From assembly GCA_963971285.1 (NCBI GenBank), contig OZ020246.1, positions 18,211,217 through 18,275,216 of the forward strand: 64,000 bases of DNA. Direction: 5' to 3'. The position numbers were made by a program, and so were the translations under genes. The notes below the pieces were generated by a model. The model had not been told where the DNA came from, did not search any database, and worked only from the letters and a program-made list of their open reading frames with translations. Positions 34,501 to 45,685 of this stretch are shown here, piece by piece. Numbering within the stretch: the first letter of the stretch is position 1; every line of letters begins with the position of its first letter. The stretch is from Astropecten irregularis (taxonomy: Eukaryota; Echinodermata; Asteroidea; Paxillosida; Astropectinidae).

Positions 34501-37500
34501 TCTATTTTAGCAGTACTTGCCTTGTGTGGTTGGTGCAAAGGTTTACTGTGAGGTTAATGAAGGTTTTGCCTAAGAAAAGGCAGATTAAAGAAACCTAAAT
34601 AAAGGAGCAGATCTGGGCGTTTCTTTTTGAACAGGAGACGAGGAAGACGTAAAACATTCCAGAGATCCACCTGGTTGGTCAGCCCTAAAGCAGAGTGGCC
34701 GAACATGGGCAAAACAGGTCAGCCGTCCATTTTATAGAAATCCAACTCAGCGTTATTTTACTACTGGGTCAAATTAGTTGCAACTGTCCCCTTGTATGTA
34801 CCATCTATCATTTTAGAATGTGTGAAAGCACTTTCAGTTTAGTTTGTTTCTACAAACGGTATCGAGTGGAAGTCTTGCCCTTACCTGGTAAAAGACACTG
34901 CTTTATCTCTTTGGCTTGTTAATTTCCCTATAGAAGGAATGAATGCATTTTAAAGTCTATATGACCTGGGGCCGATTTCATAAAGCTCTGCGACACGTCG
35001 CAACTGGATTTGCGACGCGTCCTAGCTGCGATGTGTCGCATAGATGCGGTGAGTCCATAGAGAAAGGATGCGTCTTAACTCTGCGACGCGTTGTTAGTTT
35101 TATGAAATCGGCCCCTGGGCTCGATTTCACGAAAGGCTAAGACAGATCGCAACTTGCGTGTCAATCTTAATTGCTAAGCAAATTGTGATGTCACAATACT
35201 AGCTGCTATGGAAACATGAACAACTCATCTACAAGATGAATCGCAAATCTTTGTGAAATCGACCACAAGACAAATAGAAACACCTTTTCCCCTTCCAAAA
35301 ATATGTATTTCGATTTCACGAAGCCCTGCGATCGATCGTAACTCGAGACATGAAGGATAACCCATCGTATCGACTTGTACGAGGGGCTGCAATGCTTCAA
35401 GTCCTACGATTGATAGCAAGTTTGGTGAAATCGACCCCTGAACATATTTCAATTGATTCACTTACTGTAAGGTAAGCCTCTCAACTCTCCAGTAATTGTG
35501 ACATCTTACGTCCTGTTTGAAACTTTTTTGTCACTCCAGAAATGTTTGCAAAAAGAGAGACGATGATTTTTTGATATTTTTGTTTTGTTTTCGTTTATTT
35601 CCAAACAGGTTTATCCATGAAACAATTGGAAACAAAAAGTGGGTAAGGACAGTTTTAATTGGTGTAAGAATAATGGAAAAAATATAAAATATGATACACA
35701 TTTTACTTAAATTTTTTAATCAAATTTTTAAAGTTTGTTCCAAACAAGGTTTTGGAATTCCGCCCTAATTAGTATAATGTGACTGTAGTAAGAACAACGT
35801 TTCGGAAGGCAAGAAATAGGAAATTATATCCCTGGCTTTTAATATTTATTGTAAGTTCAAGTTGTTCAGCCAGTGTCTCTCCTGATTGAGCAGTGTAACT
35901 AACAGCTTTATGCAATTTTATGTAAATGTTACAGTATGTACAAATGGAATGTAATTGGAAGGTTTGATAGGTACATGTATTTATCATTGTATGCAGGTAT
36001 CATTACTTTGCCTATGAGCACTCTAAGGACTACCAACAGGTACAGTTCCAGTTCCTGGATGCTGTAGAATCTCTGGACCCGCAGAATCTCACAGTGAGTC
36101 TTACAAACAAACCTATCAGTTCCATCTACAAATCCCATAATGTTTCATGTTATCCTCCTTAGTACTCGATCCTCCCAAATCTCTCCAAACCTTATTGTAG
36201 TTTTACAGAAAAAAAAAAAAGATCGGTGTCTATATTGATTGAGCCTAACCTCCAAATCTGTTGGCAGTTAGAGTAAGGCTAGGGATATTAATTGGTTGAT
36301 TCTGGAGTACTGAGTGGAATGTCAAATTTTGTTTCAGCTTGTTATATTGATGGGTTGAGGATCCATCCCGAATTCTCAAGGCATTTTTAGCCTTGTATTT
36401 TCTTGAGCTTCCTGAAGCAGTACTGCTGAAATACTGCATAGTGATGCGGGTTGGTCCCAAAGAAAATCGGCACTAAGTTGGATCGGAGCCAATTTGGGTT
36501 TGTGCCAAATTGGGACTGTGCCAAATTGGGACAGTGCCAAATTGGGAAAGTGCTAAGTTGGGACAGTGCCAAGTTGAGTCATTGAAAGTTACAGGCAGGT
36601 CTGTGGCACCCAGTGCCTTTGACATTTTGATAAACGCCATTAATTGCTATTAATTCCTATTGCTTGAAATAGGCCGTGCTACAGATGCACCCTTTCCATG
36701 TCGATACCCTTCTGCAACTCAGTGAGGTCTGCAAAATGAGTGAAAACAGACAAATGGCTGCAGAGCTTGTAGGTAAGTCAAAAGGCCCAGTTGTATATAA
36801 CAGCATGTGTTTTTGAACCAGTGACCTAATTACATTAGAATCTTACACATGAAGAATTGTTTTCTTACTAATGAAGTAAGTTCGCACTTATTGAACTTTG
36901 AAGTCTTGCACCCTGTGCATGTGCCTTGCATTATTATTGAGGACAGGGAAATATAAAAGGAATTACATGTACAAAGAAATCATTTTTGTCCTTGAATAGA
37001 CTTCCTTCTTTAAATTTCCTCGGGTGTACATATGTTTACTTGGTCTATGGGAGTGTATTAAAGTACAGGGACAATAGATAAGACAATGTCTTGGTCTTGG
37101 ACACTATGGGTCTGTTTGTTTAACGCACAGGATCATGGATTCTACTGATTCGGATCCCATTTTAGCGTACCCTGCAAATAGGAGGTGAATCCCCAAATCT
37201 GGGATCCTTTGCGTTAAAGTGAAGCATGAATCATGCGTCAGAAAGAGGGTACCGTATACAATGAGACCGTGGTGTATTTTCATTGTTTCTAGAGAGGGCG
37301 CTGTTCAACATGGAGTGTAGTTTCCACACAATGTTCAGTCTAACACAAGGGAACTGCAGGCTGGAGTACAGACGAGCTGAAAACAGGGCCTTATTTCTTG
37401 CTCTGTTCAGACACTGTGTGTTTGTGGGACAGCGGGGTGCCAACCGTACGGCACTGGAGCTATGTAAACTACTCCTGAGGTAAGCAAACAAGAGTCGTTA

Positions 37501-40500
37501 TAACTGACTGCCCAATTTCATTGGCTCTAGCTGGGCCCAATTTCATGGAATCCGTTACCGTTAGCAGAAATTCTTCGCTTACGGTAGCAGACTTTTTTTG
37601 GTTACGGTTTAGCATATTTCACGGAAGAGTTTCCTTTTTGGTAACGGTAAGCAAGGAATTTGTGCAGAATGCATACGACATCGTGTTAGCAGAAAATGAT
37701 CACGGTTACCCTAGAAATTCTTCGCTAACCGAAAGGTCTTGCTTACGGATTCCATGAAATAGATTTCACGCGCAAGCACAAAAATAGACCGTAACAGATT
37801 CCATGAAATTGGGCCCTGCTTACAATAACATAGAATTGGTGCTTACAGAAGAAATTTTGTGCTTATGAAATTCTTTTTCATTAATTTTCAGTAGTTTTCA
37901 TGTGTGCATAGTTTGCATAAATAAGGATTTCTCACTCAAATCAACTTTCATAAAAATTCTGCGCTAACTGTATAAGCAAAGAATAAGGATCATAAGCACA
38001 GAATTCTGTGCACAAAGCATGAGATTTAAAGAAGTAAACCAATGCAGCCAAATGTGTAATTTTATGATACAAATATAGAGTACCGTAAGTCTTATTTGTA
38101 TAATGAGCAAAATTTTAAGAAAGATTTGAGGCTTTGCATGGTGACAATTGATATTTGGATCGGTTCGCGGAAACAACATGTAACAATCGTTTGTACTTTT
38201 GCACTTCTATATCATTCGCACTTCTCACAATTAGGTCTCAATGTTTCGACTAGTCTGCTCTAGTCCTCATCAGGAGACGATTGAATTTTACAATGTAAAC
38301 TGTGGACTTGAAACCTACTGTCGTTCTGACATTAAACGCTCATTAATTGCATTCTAGTCTGGTTCCTGACTCAATAATATGACTGTTGTCTTCTCTGTTG
38401 TCTTCCTTGTTGGTTTTTGTGTTTTTTAGTCTGGATCCTGACACTGATCCCTTGGGTGTGTTATTAATGATTGACCACTATGCACTGCGATCAGAGCAGT
38501 ACCAGTTCCTCATCAGAATGTACGATGAATGGGAGGTGAGTTGCATTACCTATGGGCAATAGCGCTCCACACTTGCATTAACTTAAAAATAGCACTGGAC
38601 CTCAGAAACATTGCAACCATGCACACGTGCATGGGTGTGCGCGTGCATGTATACTACGTGTGTAAGTCAATGTTTGTCTGACATCCGGGGATTTTGTGAC
38701 GTCATTAGTGCGGAGCGCTATTCCACAGTAACGTAAGTTGCCTGTTAAGTGACTTTGACCTATTCCTTGATCAATCATTCTTGAAAGACTCCAATTTGAA
38801 AATGTGTTATTGGAATCAGGAAGTATACCACTTATGGTTCCTTAAAATGCATGCGAACATTACAGTAAGCAGAGCTGTGCATTTTTTACCCTGTACCCTT
38901 TAATAGAAACCTGCAATAGTTGAGATGGATTTAAGTAATTGGACTTGGTTTTCATATCCTGGGGCCAATTTCCTAGAGCTGCTTATTAGCACAAGAAAAT
39001 TGCTAAGCATGACATTTCTGTCTTAGTAAAAACAGGATTAACAACCAAATTTCCACGTGTTGTGAATCACTTGCAATTGTTCTTTGCCGCTGTTGTTCGC
39101 TGACCATGAATATCAAATGGAAATTTCAATGAAGGTTTGTTTTATTGGGCAAGCTATTTTTGTGCTAAGCAATTTGTTGTGCTATGCAGCTCATGAAATT
39201 GGCCCCTGGTCTTGTTTTGCTAACAGGCTCACAAGAATCTCTCCCAGCTACCCAACTTTGCCTTCAGTCTGGCGCTGGCTCACTTCCACACCAGTCAGGA
39301 CAGTAGCACCACCAAGGCAGACTCTGCACTACAGACAGCTCTCCTCATGTACCCTTCGGTAAATTTACAATCTGTGTCCGTTTGTTTTTTGGTAACTCAA
39401 TCTATAACCTGTTTCAGGTACAATGTTTGTGTACATGTATATCCCTATCGGATCTGATGCTTGATTTTTGTAAAATTAGAGTAGTCACATTCTTTGAATT
39501 TCAAAGACTGATTTAGCACTGTACTGTGCATTACTTGCCAAACAAATGGAAGTTGTTTTAAAGGTAATATCATACTTTTGTTTTTGTCAAAGAAATACAG
39601 ATTCATGGGCAAAGATATCAAGGAAGAAACAGTAACAGTCATCTGTGAAAATTTCAGTCCCATACGGTACCCACTTTTTGAGAAAACAGTGAAAAACAGC
39701 CACAATATTTCTGAAGTCTTTTCTCTTTTATTTTTGATCTATATTTTATTTTAGATCAAAAATAATTTTGGTTACTGGTTTTACTCTTTTCTGGATAAAT
39801 ACAGCCTTTCGGGCAAAAAGTTTTTTGAACGGTTTATTTCTGCCATCACCATCTTTATACCCTTTAAGTTATAGGTGTTAAATCTGTGAAGATATCTGTT
39901 TTGGTATGCTACCAAAGTATGATACTACCTTTAAGTCAATTTTTTTCATCTCCTTATCAAACAGAGTCAACTTCCTTAACATCCGATTGCCCAATGTATG
40001 AATAGTTATTTGTGTGTGTGTGTATTCCATTGCAGACATTGTTGCCATTACTGGACTTGTGTAGCATCCAGCCAGATGCAGCCGTCAAGAAGCATTCATT
40101 CTTTGCTACAATCACTCATTGCAAGTAAGACCATGTAGACTCATGTCACACTAGGCAATTGAATTTGTATGGGCATCTTAGAGGAAACCAACCGCACTGC
40201 CTGCAAGAAGAAAATTTCGGTAGAACAAAAAAGCTTTGTCAGTGGATGGACATGGCCTTCCTTCTATAATGTCTTTCCTTCCAGCAATTTTTGCCTGAAT
40301 GAACTTAGGCCTTTTCACACTATCACCTTTCGATCCGTGTTGAAACCAACCCGTATCCACCCCGGTTCAGCCTAATAAGTTTTTGAACCGGATTGAAGAG
40401 ATGCAACATTCACACTTATTTTTTGTGAACGGTTCATACAACACACATCACGGCGAAAAATGCAGTTTGGAACCCGGTTGAGTGTTTCAACCCTGATCCC

Positions 40501-43500
40501 TACCAGGGTTGATTTCGATCAGGCTCAGCCATCCTACCCGGGTTGGCTCGGGGTTGACACTTTTCAAGTGTGAAAATGGTTGAAAATCTAGGGGTTCGAT
40601 CCAGTTCCAACCCCAAGATTTTGGATAGTGTGAAAAAATCTTAAGTGCATGATTTCACAACTGGATCCCCAAGTTAGACCATTGATCCAACGGATTACCG
40701 GCGTGATATGTTGTCACTTTGCTTGATTTGTGAATTGATTTTCATGCCTTTCTTTTCATCATCAGTCAGCCCGCGGCATTGACTCAACTGATTGCACTGT
40801 ACATTGGCCGTAACTACGCAATGTGGAAGGTACCAGAGGTCATGAAGTGGATGGAGACCAATGTCAAATCAGTGCTACAAAGGGTGGACAATCAGGAACC
40901 CATAGTCCAAGAATACCAGACTAAGTGAGTGTATCATTAGTATGATGAGTTAATGATTGGTTTACCGTTTCCAATTCCTCAGACCTCGTGAAAAAATCTC
41001 CTGAGCAAAATGTGAGGTCACAATACAAATCACGATGGTGATACTGACAATTTGTCTTAAGATAATAATGATCTTGGCATATTGTGAAACTTAGCCCATG
41101 GCCTGGGTCGATTTCACGAAGCCCTGCGATCGATCGTAACTCAAGTTACGAAGGATCCTAACTCAAGTTACGAAGGATAACCCATCGTAGGGGGGCCTAT
41201 CCCACGTCGGGCTTCATTGCATCAAAAGTCCTACGATTTATAGTTGTGAAGAGTTTGGTGAAATCGACCCCTGGGCTAGTATAATGCAGAATTCAGCATT
41301 TGTGATCATCATACATCTCTTACTGGGTAAGTGCCGAATTTCAAAGAAAGATGTGTAAGCAAGAAAGTCTTAGTTATGCAGACTATCCACATGCACAACT
41401 GAAATTTCCTTGCCAATCCATGAAATAGGATCTTGTAAGCACAGAATATTCTGCTTCTGTAAGCGCGAATTCTATGCATATAATAAAGCAGATCCATGAA
41501 ATTGGGCCCTGGTCTTATTTATGACGAGATGATGTGCAATTCAGGACTTTTATAGATCGGAATCGTTGATTGCCACTTGTTTTCTGTATCAGGAGACAGG
41601 TGAGGTACCGAGGCACTCCAAGGAATGTCTACCGTCATATCATCCTGTCTGAGATCAAGGAGGCTGCTGTATCTCTCCCTCAGGAGCTGTCTAACACTCC
41701 GGTCTTATCTTATGATCCACTCCCACCCACGGACTCAATTGTGTCATATCGCAGACCACCAAGGTGTGTATCAAGCAACCAAAACAAGCAAAATTTAAGA
41801 TTTTGCTGTACCACTCCCAGGTTGCAGCATTGCTGCGAGTATCGATGAAATGATCCTTGGGATATAGCAGTATTTGCATGGTTTCATGGCTTCCGACTGG
41901 CAAACAAACAAAGATAATTGACTATTAGGGACACCACCAACGGAGGGCTGGGTGGCTCAGTTGGTAGAGCGCCTGTATGGTATTCAGGAGGTCGCCGGTT
42001 CAAATCCGGCTGCAATCAATTTTTCTTTGTTCTCTTTTCAAAATATAAGATTGGAAGTTTTGCATGGTGGAAACTAGAACTGAGTAAAGCCCTGTCCGCA
42101 CTGGACTTTTTTTGGGCAAAGTAACCGAGACGCTGGGTACTTTACCCATTTTAGTGCGGACGTCTCAGGAAGTCTACCTCTCAGTTACTTTGCCCGAGCC
42201 GCGCGGGTATTTCTACCGGCCAACTTCTGCCCGGGTAGAATACCCGAGACACTTTACCCGAGACGAAAAGTCCAGTGCGGACAGTGCGAGTCGGGTAAAC
42301 TCATAAGCCTAGTATTGTCAGCTCGGTAATTCTTCCGTGCGTGCTTGGTAATTCTTCTGTGCGTGCACGGTTAAGTTACCCGAGTCAAAAGTCCAAGTGC
42401 GGACACCGGTTATATTTGCCCATTTTTCATTTACCCATCGGCTCGGTTAAATCCCCGGAAAAAAAAGTCCAGTGCGGACAGGGCTTAAGGTTTGTGAACA
42501 CACCCTGTAAGGTACTATTATTGGAAGTGGTGTGGTTTTGATAAGAGCCAGTGAGTGATATCCCGGCATTTCGGCCAGTGAGCTCTGGCCATCCTCAGGA
42601 GAGATTCTCACAGTCAAAGCCCACTCTCCGAAACCTGCAGTTGTTACTCACCAGTTCTTATCAGAACCATACCTCTTCCAATCAGAGTACCTTACATGGT
42701 GTGTTTGCAAACCTTACTTGGTTCAAGCAAACTGAATGTTATTCATTATAGCACATGTGTACAGGGATGCACTTATTATTATTATTGTTTATTTCTGGTA
42801 ATGACACTGAGGATTCCTCAAAAGTGCCCTAGGCACTGTAGCTCGAAAGCCTGATGAAACCTTTTATGGAAAGATGATGAGAAGAAGATACAGTTTTAAA
42901 GGTGGAAGGAAAACCCCAGAGTAATATTCTGGGTAAAACCCACAGAATCAGGTAGGGACTGAAAACCCAATCCACTTGTGGACCGAGCCGAACTTGAACT
43001 CGGTCCACAGAGGTGAAAGGTGAGGAAAGAACCACTACGCCAACCTGACTCCCAAATTTGCTCATGATTACAGAGCTTCATTGCCAGGAATTACTAGTTG
43101 CAACACCATTACACTCTACCCGAAATTCTTGTCAGAGGCCTTTGTATTGTAAGGGCCGTGCCACACAAGGCAACTTTTACAGGAATCCAACTACACCACA
43201 TGCAAGAGGAAAGTCTTGCTAGAACTAAGGTCATTTGTCTGGTAGTAATTCTCACTATCCCTAAGAAAATCATATGAAAATGTCAAGATGTGTCTTCTTG
43301 GAGCTTGCCTGGAACTGATTGCCTGTAAATTGCCTTGTGTGGCATGGGCCTAATGATGTAAACGACATTGGTGGTTTGTCAAGGTTTTACTGGTTCAACC
43401 AAATTGTCTTTGACATTGGATCCACAGGCAGCAGAGCACAGGCAGCCTTCAACCCGATCGCAGTCCATTTGCTGAGTTCTTCAGGTCGATGATGCCCTCG

Positions 43501-44238
43501 TATCTACCGCCGGTAGGTCACTCAAAAGAATGGTTTAGCGAGAAACAGAAAAAGGGAAACTTGTGATTGAAAACCATTTGTACAAGAAATGCAGTGTGCC
43601 AATACATTAGGTACATGATTGTAGTGATGTATTATCCTTCAAAACTTGTACTTTCCAGTTTTCAGGTACTATCATACTTTGGTAGCATACCGAAACAGAA
43701 ATCTCCACAGATTTACGTATAACTAACAGGTATAAAATGGTGATGGTAGAAACATACCGTTACAATTTTTCTGACTGAAATGTTGTATTTATGCAGAAAA
43801 GACTCAAACCAATGACCGAAAATAATTTTCATCTTTAAAAGATCCAAAATAATAGTTAAAATACTGTTGGTGTTTTTCACTTTTTTTCTCAAAAAGTGGG
43901 CACTGTATGGACTGAATTTTTCACAGATGACTGTTACTGTATCTGTCTTGGTATTTTTGCCTGTTGTTTTGTTTTTTTCCCCACCATTTTTATTTGCTAC
44001 TTTGTTGTGTTTTGTGTTTTCTCTCCAGCCACCTGGGACAGTACCACCTGACCCCGTTGCCATGGCAGAAGGTGGTGACCCACAGGGAGCAGCAGGAGGC
44101 TACCTGGCTCCAAACACCGACCTCCGCCAGAGCCTGGGCAGTCTGATGGATGCCATGAGGGACCTCCTGAACAGCCTCCGGCCACCGGATGGACAGCAAG
44201 ATGAGGAGAACGATGAAGTCTTGGAGGAGTTTGACTAA
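31502..44238 (+). CDS. TCF25: TCF25/NULP1 (Rqc1-like) protein, complete, 15 exons
   Basis: Exons: 31502-31666, 32867-33061, 34077-34282, 34635-34717, 35609-35642, 35997-36093, 36673-36772, 37293-37479, 38430-38535, 39227-39358, 40036-40124, 40766-40924, 41593-41763, 43428-43512 and 44029-44238. They total 2019 nt (672 residues plus stop; human is 676), with all frames matching. Start context GAGATGT. Features: MSSRAMRKL start; acidic run about 26-41; polylysine about 96-106; the conserved domain includes [64 protein letters not shown] and [15 protein letters not shown]; acidic C-terminus ending EEFD. TCF25 is the animal homologue of yeast Rqc1, a subunit of the ribosome-associated quality-control complex that helps Listerin/Ltn1 mark stalled nascent chains; a bHLH-type transcription role was proposed earlier. 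Introns are loaded with MITEs, two of them close to acceptors of exons 10 and 15. Confidence 0.97.
31774..31903. repeat. Fold-back element with long arms in TCF25 intron 1
   Basis: AGACCAAGTAACTTGGGCG ... GAACTCCCTTTTT ... TTTTGGGGTT pairs with AACCCCAAAATT ... AAAGGGAGTTC ... CGCCCAAGTTACTTGGTCT. Arms are 48-57 bases (the left arm has about 9 extra bases). The loop holds ACCGACCGACCGT. Confidence 0.85.
33067..33306. repeat. TTTGATGCTTTTCATGGTGA family, long fold-back copy
   Basis: CGTTTGTACTTTCGCACTTC ... TAAGGTCTCAACGTTTCGAC returns inverted as GTCGAAACGTTGAGACCTTA ... GAAGTGCGAAAGTACGAAC. Arms are about 75 bases with only a few mismatches. Relatives at 38113-38275, 49362-49490 and 61066-61245. 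It abuts the donor of TCF25 exon 2 (33061). Confidence 0.85.
33601..34030. repeat. GGCTCCGGCTTCAATG fold-back family, copy 1
   Basis: CCCTTTTCCAAACCTCGGCT ... AGTCGAGGTTTGGAAAAGGG, with GGCTCAGGCTCCGGCTCT and further partial arms. Related: 47670-47905, 52915-53065 and 56090-56322. In TCF25 intron 2. Confidence 0.6.
34969..35440. repeat. Cluster of three ATTTCA(T/C)GAAA-ended fold-back MITEs
   Basis: 34969-35116 runs GGGGCCGATTTCATAAAGCT to TTTTATGAAATCGGCCCC. 35117-35273 runs CTCGATTTCACGAAAGGCT to TTTGTGAAATCGACC. 35310-35440 runs CGATTTCACGAAGCCCTGCG to GGTGAAATCGACCCC. A relative of the third is at 41105-41273 and of the first at 20512-20622. All lie in TCF25 intron 4. Confidence 0.75.
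36465..36588. repeat. Tandem repeat, about 16-18-base unit, seven copies
   Basis: Unit GGACAGTGCCAAATTG with variants (GTGCTAAGTTG, GAGCCAATTTG), in TCF25 intron 6, about 85 bases before exon 7. Confidence 0.85.
37106..37220. repeat. GGGCCTGTTTGTTTAA fold-back MITE, copy 2
   Basis: GGGTCTGTTTGTTTAACGCA ... CGGATCCCATTTTAGC ... GGATCCTTTGCGTTAA. In TCF25 intron 7, about 75 bases before exon 8. Confidence 0.7.
37530..37818. repeat. GGGCCCAATTTCATGGAATC fold-back MITE
   Basis: Left GGGCCCAATTTCATGGAATC plus CGTTACCG; right CGTAACAGATTCCATGAAAT plus TGGGCCC. Many inner inverted pieces. A relative ending ATGAAATTGGGCCC is at 41280-41513. TCF25 intron 8. Confidence 0.75.
38113..38275. repeat. TTTGAGGCTTTGCATGGTGA family, copy 2
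   Basis: GATTTGAGGCTTTGCATGGT ... GATCGGTTCGCGGAAACA ... GTTTGTACTTTTGCACTTCT ... TTTCGACTAGTCTGCTCTAG. TCF25 intron 8. Confidence 0.7.
38960..39209. repeat. GGGCCAATTTC fold-back MITE, copy 3, ending 17 bases before TCF25 exon 10
   Basis: Starts TGGGGCCAATTTCCTAGAGC and ends AGCTCATGAAATTGGCCCCT. Exon 10 begins at 39227, so only CTTGTTTTGCTAACAG-type sequence separates the element from the exon. Confidence 0.85.
39562..39930. repeat. AGGTAGTATCATAC-family MITE in TCF25 intron 10
   Basis: TTAA at 39558-39561 and 39931-39934. Inverted relative to the 7249 copy. Termini AGGTAATATCATACTTTTG and CAAAGTATGATACTACCT. Confidence 0.85.
40305..40644. repeat. TTAGGCCTTTTCACACTATC fold-back MITE
   Basis: Right end GATAGTGTGAAAAAATCTTA. 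Inside are several GGTTGAAACC/GGTTCAACC-type inverted pieces. TCF25 intron 11, next to a truncated CACACAAGGCAA-family copy (40138-40285). Confidence 0.75.
41105..41513. repeat. Two adjoining fold-back MITEs in TCF25 intron 12
   Basis: 41105-41273 runs CGATTTCACGAAGCCCTGCG to GGTGAAATCGACCCC. 41280-41513 ends ATGAAATTGGGCCC. The second ends about 80 bases before exon 13. Confidence 0.65.
41808..42020 (+). repeat. tRNA-like SINE, copy 2 (A-box and B-box present)
   Basis: Shares a roughly 140-base module with 21331-21475, then GGCTGGGTGGCTCAGTTGGT and AGAGC (D-arm/A-box) and, at about 41993-42009, GCCGGTTCAAATCCGGC (perfect T-arm/B-box). Cloverleaf check: D-stem GCTC/GAGC and T-stem GCCGG/CCGGC pair, the anticodon stem has one mismatch, and the acceptor stem has two. 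So it is tRNA-derived rather than a working tRNA gene. Starts 45 bases after the exon 13 donor of TCF25. Confidence 0.7.
42084..42487. repeat. AAGCCCTGTCCGCACTGGAC fold-back MITE
   Basis: Left end AAAGCCCTGTCCGCACTGGA, right end TCCAGTGCGGACAGGGCTTA. Interior pieces (AGTGCGGAC, TTTACCCGAG) recur in both orientations. About 404 bases, TCF25 intron 13. Confidence 0.85.
43147..43352. repeat. CACACAAGGCAA fold-back MITE, complete copy
   Basis: Left GGGCCGTGCCACACAAGGCA, right TGCCTTGTGTGGCATGGGCC: a clean terminal inverted repeat of about 20 bases. TCF25 intron 13, about 75 bases before exon 14. Confidence 0.85.
43664..43961. repeat. AGGTAGTATCATAC-family MITE, truncated, just upstream of TCF25 exon 15
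   Basis: Left terminus AGGTACTATCATACTTTGG. Internal order is kept up to GTCTTGGTATTTTTGCC, after which the expected right terminus is missing. Only about 67 bases separate its end from the exon 15 start (44029). Confidence 0.75.
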
Positions 44239-44751
44239 AAATGACGGAAGCCAAGATGAGATCTATTGGAATATGGACTGAATCCAATCTCACCTCATCT
44301 CTGCCTCAGAAGGATTGATGACACCAGAGTAGCTAAGGTGAGGTTGGTTGGAGCTGGGAGTAGTTTCCTAGAGTGTCTTGGATTCTTCTACATACCCATG
44401 AATGCTGGACTGGATGTCGTTCATAGGAGACCTCACCACCTTGACCAATGACAGATGACTGCAAGAAAACATTGATAAGGATGTGCATTTGGGGTATTTT
44501 GGGGTCAGAACATCATAAAGGACCCTTAAAGCAATTCCCCAAAAAATTCACTCCAAACACAACGTTGATAGATATGATAGTCCTTTGAAATACTAGAAGA
44601 CTTCCTCAGAAAGTTGACACTCTCAGAGAGATGGCCCTGTCAGAAAGATGGCCTTCTCATAAAGATGTGTCACATAGAAAGTAGACTCCCTTAGATAGAA
44701 GGTTCCCTTTGACAGAATGCTTCCTCTGAACGAAGGCTACATGAGAGACTT

Positions 44752-44873
44752 CGGGCCTGTTTGTTTAACGCAAAGGGTCCCAGACTTAGGGATCCACGTC
44801 CTATGCAGGGTACGCTAAAATGGAATCTGGTTCAGCAAGATTTGTGATCCTGTGCATAAAACAAACATGCCCT
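44752..44873. repeat. GGGCCTGTTTGTTTAA fold-back MITE, copy 3
   Basis: CGGGCCTGTTTGTTTAACGC ... GGATCCACG ... CAAACATGCCCTA, in the presumed TCF25 3' UTR. Confidence 0.7.
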
Positions 44874-45206
44874 AGGTTCATACCGATCCCTAGAGAATCC
44901 TCTCAAAGAGCTAGTTCCATGAGGTGTGGCCTCAGACTGACATCAGGACAGTGAACGGACATTTGAGGTACAGACGACACTGCATGCCGAGCATGCGGAG
45001 GTGACTATAGAGAATAGAAACTGCGTAAATCAGTATTTTTCTCAAATCACTAATGAAAATGCTCTCCATACAATCTTCATTTCAAATACGTACTAACAGC
45101 AGATCCCCATGTCCCGTAATGCTGCAAGCAATAATTTGATGATAAACGGTGTAATTTAAAGCTATAATACAGTAAAGGTAGTGTTTTATTTTGTTGAATA
45201 AGCACA

Positions 45207-45212
45207 AATAAA
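45207..45212 (+). terminator. Candidate poly(A) signal of TCF25
   Basis: AATAAA about 970 bases past the stop. It follows a stretch that contains one GGGCCTGTTTGTTTAA MITE (44752-44873), which would then be part of the 3' UTR. An earlier cleavage site cannot be ruled out. Confidence 0.35.
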
Positions 45213-45685
45213 ATTTATGAGAAATATACATGTACATCCATACTTCTTTGTATTTATTTGGTTATTCAGAAAAATCTAAAAATTTTTACAGAATTTAGCC
45301 AATAATTCTTTCATATCTTTGTAAACCCTCTCCATTTGGCTGACAATCTTATTTTTTCTCCTAGTAGTGGGGCAACTATTGAGCAAGTAGTCTGACCTTA
45401 TTATCCCCTTACAGACTCCCTGCTGCATAAGGTAACATACTTAGTGTCGATGCTGAAACTGTCAGACTTGACGAGACTTCACAAAATATTCTTGTTCCAT
45501 TTATAGTTAACTGGCTCCAGTCTTCCCTAATTGAAAACTGGTTTTCACCTTCAGAGCATTTATGTAAGAGGCCATATCTCAGTGCACCACTAATCTATGG
45601 GAGAGATTTTGAGAAGGTTTCATGAATCCCTGATAAAATCATATTATGTGGGTTTATTGTAAAGCTACCTATAGAGCTGTTTTAA

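Noticed and set aside
41944..42017. Functional tRNA gene (anticodon loop readable as GGT, Thr)
   Set aside because: D- and T-arms pair well, but the acceptor stem has two mismatches and two wobbles and the anticodon stem has one mismatch. It is embedded in a dispersed element with a second copy at 21.4 kb.
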